From Absidia repens (Eukaryota; Mucoromycota; Mucoromycetes; Mucorales; Cunninghamellaceae), in NCBI GenBank assembly GCA_002105175.1, contig MCGE01000040.1:248001-312000 (forward strand): a DNA stretch of 64,000 nucleotides. The letters are read 5' to 3'. Numbering within the stretch: position 1 is the first letter of the stretch; every line of letters starts with the position of its first letter. The notes under the pieces were generated by a model that was given only the letters and a program-made list of their open reading frames with translations, did not search any database and was not told where the DNA came from. Made by a program: the position numbers and the translations under genes. This document shows, in pieces, positions 57,737-64,000 of the stretch.

Positions 57737-59722
57737 GATGATAAAGAATGGAATAAAAAGAGAAAAAGCAGAAAAAAACGAAACGAAATGCATTATCTGA
57801 CACTTTTGTGGCGTTTGACGTGGGACAGGGGACTTGGATAGTACTACCTTCTAAATGACAATGAGGAACGTAGCACCTGTTTATTTACTTTATTTTTCAA
57901 ACTATTAATACAGGAGACAAGTGGACACTTATGACTCTACTTTATGAATATCTGCGCTTATAGATCATCGTACTGAAGATGATTATTTTTGTTATCTTCA
58001 ATTGAGTCTCTGCCGTTCTTTTGTTTTCCTTGATTGGATTATGGTACATATGTTATTTTTTTTCTCGTTCGCTTCAACGCCGTCGTTATTGAATTGGTGA
58101 TAACTGCTGTTGTGTAACCGAGAACCGCCGTGCTGATGATGATGTATGCTGTCGAAAAAAAAACCAGCGCAGACGGGAATATTTCCACCCCGCACACGTG
58201 GTAATTTTTTTTTTATTTACTCCCATTTTCTATTTTTTTTTTCGCTCTCTTTCTTTTTATTTTCATTTTTTCTTCATCAGTGTAACTCCATTGAACGCAT
58301 GGCCGACTTGGGTTAGCATTAGAACTAGTTTAGAAGGGATTCCAGATCAGGGATGACAAGTACATGGGGAAACCCTGTCATTTTGGATCTAGGATCTACA
58401 GCGTCATTCGTTGGCTTTTGGAGTCTCCATTAGTTTAGTTTACTATTTAGTTTTTAAATATTTTGTACCTATATTTATTTAAAACAATAATATTTGAATG
58501 AAAGATGTCCCATTAGATTAGAGTGTTGATCATTCTTCAGATTTCCTACGCGTCTGCTCCTCATTTACTTCGCTAGATCCCTTGTTATAATGAATCCCTC
58601 TCTTTTAGTTTAGTAGTGATCACTTCTCTTTAATAAAGAAAAAAAAAAAGGACCATTTTTTAAACCATCCACTGAATTAGTTGATAGTGTACCATATATC
58701 TAATGTATCTTTTATGCCAGTTTCCTATCAAACACATGCTTTCTAACTTTTACCGATGATGACAATTTTTCACTCTCCCAGAGGGCACCAACGAAATTGT
58801 TTTCAGTGTGCGACCACTTAATATCAGCGGTACCCCGTTTCTATACGCTACACAGTCTCTCTCTCTCTCAAAAAAAAAAGGAGGCTTAATCTAGTGCTTA
58901 GCGTGTATATGGGTCAGTGAGTAAAAAAATAAAGATACATTATTGATCAAACGTAAACTGGGAGATGGGATTTCTGACATATCTAAAAATTGTATTTTAC
59001 AGGAGTTTCTGACTGTGAGCAAATCCCTTAAAATAAAACCCATACATTTTTTTTTTTTTTTGGCAAACTTACTTTGCACGAGGATAAGTGGCATAGTGAC
59101 AGGAACTTTATTGTTGTTGATGATCATGATGATGTTTGTTGAGTTGAGCTTTTCCGTTTTTGTACCGGTTTTTTTTTTTTTTCTTGTCATGGAAATACTT
59201 TGCATTTCTTGAACCGACTTAACAGCCCAATTCACCGTTGACCAATATGACATGATGTTGGTCAATATTCGCGTCTAAAAATCCGGAGGTCCATTCGTCG
59301 ATTGGTTGTTTGAGGTTCCGACAGAGATCGTGTCACCTCCCCTCCCTCCTTACTCACACGCACCCAACAGAAAAAAAGAGGCATACATTATTACTTGCAA
59401 AGATGGGTAGAGGGACTTCTAATTTCTATGAAATCTGTTCGGTATAATGAACACAAATGTATAGTAGAGGATTTCTTAATTGAGTGAGTGGTGAAGTGTG
59501 CCTTTTTTGATGAAGTGGGATAGACGTTATTTTTTTTTGTTTTTTTTTTTTTTTGTTCGGGAGACCGAACTTTATTTTAAGGAGTGGGGGATAATCCTTT
59601 TTTTTTTTTTTAAGGAGGTTGGAGAAACTTTGGTATACCGAACGCAAAAATGTCTATAAAGTGAGGATAGATATTCGTATTTACCTTTCCAACTAATTCT
59701 TTTCAATAATTTATTCTATTTC
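57737..59722. other. Intergenic with repeat copy a11
   Basis: No gene seen. It contains the HET gene promoter region, repeat A/B (58300-58650), a module-B-like stretch near 58910-58990 in the other orientation, and a TATAAAG box (about 59654) for the next gene. Confidence 0.5.
58300..58650 (+). repeat. Dispersed repeat A+B, copy a11
   Basis: Plus orientation: GGGTTAGCATTAGAACTAGT, core ACATGGGGAAACCCTGTCAT and TTTGGATCTAGGATCT, TTAGTTTAGTTTACTATTTA, then module B ending TTTAATAAAG near 58640. Confidence 0.6.
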
Positions 59723-60137
59723 ATGTCTTACCAAACTACATTTATTGCCACTCTACTTGAACAGTATGCATCTATGCCAGGTGCTAACGAAGATATGGTT
59801 GCTGGCGCACGTCAGGAGTTGGAGGCTGTAACAACTTGTGTGTCGAGTCAAACAAGTAAGTGATAGAACAGATATGGTTTTTATTGAATAAAATGATAAC
59901 GGGTTTTAGATCAAAGGATAGAGGAAGAGGGTGTTGGGATAATGGATTACTGGTAGAGTTCGAGAAGAGGGAATAAAAGAGTGTATTATAGAATAGACGG
60001 ATGATTAATCTTTGATATTGATTGTAGGCCAAGTGAAGCGTCGCCAGTGTAAGGATATGTTAGCGAGTGATAAGATGCAATTGTTGGATCGTGATCGGAT
60101 CACCGCTTACTTGAAATGTGTGGATGATGACAAATGA
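59723..60137 (+). CDS. Small 80-aa protein of unknown function
   Basis: Exon 1 59723-59855, intron GTAAGT..TAG, exon 2 60028-60137. The protein starts MSYQTTFIATLLEQYASMPG, has three Cys (TTCVSS, RRQCKD, LKCVDD) and ends VDDDK. A TATAAAG lies about 65 bp upstream. No family recognised. The TGA stop overlaps the ATG of the next reading frame (AAATGACA), an arrangement unusual for fungi. Confidence 0.6.
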
Positions 60138-60970
60138 CAAATACGACAGAGGTGTTCCAGGCCGGTGTTGTTTTATCAAGTCGTCCAAACACGAGTCCCG
60201 AAGTCACGCCTCGAAGGCTTCGGGCTCCAAAGAAGAAAGACGTGGATCGGCGAACGAGCAAGGTACTGTAATGACATAAAAAAAAAAAATGTTTCTCTAA
60301 CTTCAGTCTTTATTTTTAGGTGATGTTAATGACCCTGACCCAAGGTAGAATACATAAAAATAAGAAAAAAAGTTAAAAGAATATAACAGTCTCTCACATT
60401 TACTATTAGCAATATCACAGGTCTTCACCAAGGTCGATGATACGTTGGTGAAATTGAATGCTTTGGAGGAGATGTATACATCTCAGCCATTGCCATTTAA
60501 GATCCTTCGTTCATCCGAAGATTTGGATATGTTTGGTGTTGGGATGGTCCCTGTCCTCTTGACATCCCTTCAGACCTTCGGCGAGCAATTGACTTTGGCA
60601 AGCCAAGCAAACCGTCGGTCAAAGCATGCGATCTTGCACTATTGGTACAACATTGCCCGATACGTTGCCAAAATCAGAATGTTGGATCAGGGGCAAACAA
60701 TGGAAACAATCGCAGTTGCAGGTAATCAGCACTTTCCTTTTTTTTTTTTTTTTTTTTTACTTACCATATTTTGATGATATTTTAGCCTATCCAAACCTGC
60801 CATTGACCACTGCCAAGTCTCGTCTCCTACGTGAGACCCGACACGGCAACAGGTTGATCCAGTTGGCAGAGATTTGTGAGACGGTTGCAATTTTCTTCTT
60901 TGTCGGTGATGAATACAATTTGGAACAGTTGTTCAACTTGGATGAATTAATGAACTGGGCACAAAACTGA
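60134..60970 (+). CDS. 216-aa protein of unknown function, four exons
   Basis: Exons 60134-60262, 60320-60344 (25 nt), 60410-60721 and 60786-60970, joined by GTACTG, GTAGAA and GTAATC donors and TAG acceptors. The frame is continuous. The N-terminus is basic (TPRRLRAPKKKDVDRRTSK). The main domain is helical: ALEEMYTSQPLPFKILRSSE, KHAILHYWYNIARYVAKIRM, and RLIQLAEICETVAIFFFVGD. It ends LDELMNWAQN. No family recognised. Because the ATG lies inside the stop of the upstream gene, it needs either its own internal promoter, reinitiation, or a different start. Confidence 0.55.
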
Positions 60971-61185
60971 AGTTTTTAGTTTAAATGCATGTGATTTTTT
61001 TTGGATCACCCTTTTTTTTTGTTTCCTGATCCCTTTTTCGTTGTTTTTTGGCAACCTTTTTTTTATTCTTTTTTCATTTTGTTTTTAGCTTTTATTTAGC
61101 TTCTTTTTATCCTTTTTTTTTATTTTTTTTTAACTTCTTTTTCGTCCTTTTTTTATCGTTTTTTAGTTCTTTTTTTATTGTTTTT

Positions 61186-61311
61186 AACTGGGAATTCATT
61201 CCCAGTTGTTTAAAGAAAAGGTATAAATAGGAAGAAATTCCTATTTGTATTCTTCTTCTTCAGTTAATTTTTTATTTTTTAAATTCTCTCAATAAAAGGT
61301 TTTTTAAAACC
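61186..61311 (+). other. Three consecutive perfect hairpins with an embedded TATA box
   Basis: Hairpin 1: AACTGGGAAT (61186-61195), loop TC, ATTCCCAGTT. Hairpin 2: AAATAGGAA (61225-61233), loop GAAA, TTCCTATTT. It overlaps TATAAATAG. Hairpin 3: GGTTTT (61298), loop TT, AAAACC, just after AATAAAAG. TATA box and polyadenylation-like signal within 80 bp recall the R region of an LTR, but no retrotransposon genes are present. Confidence 0.6.
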
Positions 61312-61729
61312 AATCTCAAGTCTTAGTACTTTTATTTTGTTTGGCAGTGCTATATATCTTCTTATATATACTATTGATTTACCATATTGAACCCTCTGGT
61401 CAATATTTTTTATTTTTTATTTCCAAGTTTATTTCTTATAAACTTCTTTAAAGTTGGACTTTATCTATAAAAGTTCTGGTGCTCACTACTTATTACCAAT
61501 AACATAGTTGGTACTCTCTATTTATTTTTCAAGACTACAGTCAAGAAAACAAATCAATTTTAAATTCCGAATCAGGGGAAAGATATTTTTTTGAGACTCT
61601 CCCTACAACATCGTTCAAATAATAACAAAAATACTCATATACACAAGACATTTGGTGTGAAATATTACTAAAGCTTTAATAAAAAGATTAAATCAACATC
61701 GTTACTGTTTAACACAAACACAAAAATAG

Positions 61730-61792
61730 CCGTAACATCTTCGATGATCTACGATTGAATCAAGCACTGGACCGCGTAAGTCGCATGTACCT

Positions 61793-61826
<34 letters not shown>

Positions 61827-61994
61827 AACTCAACATTTTTATAGTTGAATCGTCCGCACTGGGAGCAATTCCTTGCTAACCTTCAAGACACGGTTACTCT
61901 TGATCCTTTTATCTCCTTCGTCCAATTTGCGGAAAACATGGTGTTGTCCATTGCACCTGATTCCCCAAGTTCGATAGCCTCTGAAGACTTTTAG
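61730..61994 (+). CDS. Probable last two exons of an unidentified gene
   Basis: Exon 61730-61775 (NIFDDLRLNQALDR), donor GTAAGT, a T-rich intron, then exon 61845-61994 (LNRPHWEQFLANLQDTVTLD to SIASEDF and TAG), followed by CAATAAATA near 62051. The first exon has no in-frame ATG and needs an upstream exon that I did not find, so the gene may be truncated. No family recognised. Confidence 0.4.
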
Positions 61995-63770
61995 TTTTTA
62001 TTTCTTTATTTTTTTTACGGTTACAATTTTATGGCCATGTAATATACTTTCAATAAATATTTATATCGATAAAATGATAAAGAATACTCTCAAGAACCAT
62101 TTCTACCAATACAGTTTTTTCACTCTCTTCTTTTTGCTTCCCTCCTTATCACACACAACCCTCACCATTCAACTTTTGTTGGATCTGTAGAGTAGTACAC
62201 ATTAGAATACCTCACTATGTATAAATGGAAACAACAGATCGCTGAACGAGAATTTCAGAGGATTTTTCAGATACCGTCCGTACCACCTTCATTGTATTGC
62301 CGATAACAACCAGTTTGAACACGCTATGTGACATTAGCAATATAAGAAAATGACATTATTTAGTCAATAGAGCAATGATCTAAAAAAAGAAAAATAAAAA
62401 TCATGATTATCATTTTCGTTTTGGAATGAAATTTGTTTAGCATATATTTTCTTCATGATGGACTTTTTGGTAAATAGTGCTTGATGATCGTTTTTGTGTT
62501 AGTGGTTGTTAGTGGTGGTGCTGCCTTTTGATAAAGGTGAATTACTAGTAAAGGTGTGAGCGGGCGATGGTGCTAAATTGGATACTGAAGGAAGACGCGG
62601 TGGAACTGATGGCAAAATGTTTTTGTTTCTAATGGTGATTCCAGTGTAGATAGACGGTGATGATTATAATGGTTTTTTAGACAGATCTTTCAATAGACGT
62701 TTTGAGGGTTCTTATAATTGATATTGTTCAGGTGAGTCAACCTGTGGATAAAAAAAAAAAAAAAAAAAAAAAAAAAACATGTATGGGAGTTTGTCATATT
62801 CCCATCCAAACTGAAAAATTACAAGTCGACCATCCTTTTGTGGCTATTATCTACTTTGTAAATTTTGTCGCCAATTTACATGTTCGTGTAGAGATGCCAA
62901 CTAGTATGTTCCATAGCCATGATCCGACCATGAATCATGTAACGTTGTTCTATCAAACTGTCCTTAATTATAATATTTAAAAAATAATTGCGTTGATCAT
63001 TGTTGTCGTTGCTGTTCATATTATCGGATACAGTCAGAAGTAGTGTTTAATTTGCAATAGGTATCTTCGGTAAAATAAATCTTCAACAGGAGGGTCAGTG
63101 TTTTACATTCTCGACCATGCTCCTTGATGAGGATAGATTTCTCCAGTTAGAAGTTGACTCATCATAACAAATAGAAACAATAGCGCTTCAAATAGTATGG
63201 TAAAAAGAGGTAAAGAAGTAAATGTCAATTTCTTTTTTATTGCTAATGTCCCATAGCCTGTTTAACTGCTAGTTATCGGCGGTACAAAGAAGGTGGTATT
63301 TCGAACGCCGACTCGCATGATTTTTTATTTTTGAATTTGGGGGGGGGGAGGAACCATCTGTCAATTGTTGTCCCTTGAATTTTGATGCATTGAATGACAG
63401 TTTTCGTCTATCAGGAACCAAGGAATATAAATGCCATGTTAACGGCTTACAAAAAAAAAAAAAAATCGAAACTAAAGCGCTATCTTTTTTTTTTTAATTA
63501 AAATCAAGACAGCTTCTTAAAATGCACCAAAAGCGAAACCTTTGATAGTTGGAAATGAGACAAACCAATTCGCAAACCAGAAAATACTCACTGCATACTA
63601 CCAACAAAATTAACCAAGATCGAGAGAGAAAAAAAAAAAAGGTACTCTACATCAATCACTTTATTGTCGGCAGCCCTTTCGATATCTACAAGAACAATTT
63701 GAAATGGTTCCTCCTGCTGGGCGGTCTCGTCTAATATAAGCCAATAAAAAAAAAGTAGCTGGGGAAGTCC

Positions 63771-63822
<52 letters not shown>

Positions 63823-64000
63823 AGCCCACAAGTTTGTCACTCGTTGTCATAGAGTAAATGCCTATTCATGTGCGTGTGTGTGTCACCAACGTAGGTTATT
63901 ATCTGGTTGTTGTTGTTGTTGTTGTTGTTGTTTTTTCTTATATAAAAGGCTATTTGTTTTTCATTGGGCTTTATTTATATAAAACCAGGATTTTTATTTC
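61995..64000. other. Gene-poor end of window
   Basis: A possible exon at 62785-62980 (HIPIQTEKLQVDHPFVAIIY..) has protein-like composition but no clear splice partners. Poly-T of about 38 nt followed by poly-A at 63772-63820, and (TTG)n at about 63910-63932. Confidence 0.4.
63650..63741 (-). pseudogene. HET-protein N-terminal exon remnant
   Basis: The minus strand, after a TATTAG acceptor, reads ETAQQEEPFQIVLVDIERAA then DNKVIDVEYL. It aligns with the start of exon 2 of the HET gene at 57.6 kb (QQQEPFKVVLVDIEKASELE). After VEYL the frame enters poly-T and no HET core follows within the window. It is either a truncated duplicate or one whose next exon I could not place. A possible first exon with ATG at 63850 (MTTSDKLV) has a poor donor. 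Confidence 0.55.

Noticed and set aside
61186..62060. Complete LTR retrotransposon
   Set aside because: Only TATA, hairpins and AATAAA are seen; no gag/pol, primer binding site or second LTR.

Overview
Eukaryotic, fungal DNA. Introns are short (47 to about 130 nt) with GT..AG ends and long T tracts. Genes carry TATAAA promoters and AATAAA-type 3' ends, and homopolymer A/T runs are everywhere. Together with the gene families (fungal F-box/LRR, HET domain, aldo-keto reductases, and a 46.2 kb protein that resembles a family I remember as expanded in Mucorales) this suggests an early-diverging filamentous fungus, most likely Mucoromycota/Mucorales. The genus cannot be fixed from the window.

Left arm (1-20 kb): six minus-strand genes (1-617 partial, 2242-2811, 5187-5638 broken, 6537-7808, 11007-12104, 15961-17649) share nearly the same signal peptide (MKLxVxYISVAIGLL...SQARPI). 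Their bodies differ completely and are built of tandem repeats separated by Lys-Arg. These are Kex2-processed repeat proteins (KEPs): precursors that should be cut in the Golgi into secreted peptides, most starting with Gln. The promoters share a TATA box and AATAGGAG boxes, and five genes have a copy of the same dispersed repeat about 0.4-0.5 kb downstream in the same orientation. This looks like a tandemly duplicated, co-regulated secreted-peptide locus. A seventh secreted repeat protein (18629-19975, His/acidic 17-mers) lies at its edge.

Middle (20-32 kb): mostly gene-poor, with two further secreted proteins: a small one at 23222-23749 with a hydrophobic C-terminus, and one at 28756-29763 made of Leu-Pro-initiated 7- and 11-residue helical modules.

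Right arm (32-64 kb): ordinary spliced genes and some odd ones. These are a HAD-like protein whose catalytic Asp is Asn, a DAP1-like small protein, a ZNRD2/SSSCA1-like zinc protein, a tandem pair of aldo-keto reductases with duplicated promoters, an intronless 497-aa protein, an F-box/LRR protein, a tandem array of about 124-bp units that looks like iterated micro-exons, a HET-domain protein with a second HET remnant at the window end, and two small genes whose stop and start codons overlap (ATGA).

A dispersed two-module repeat (A+B, about 250-550 bp, at least 12 copies) runs through the whole window. No tRNA, rRNA, CRISPR array or complete transposon was found.
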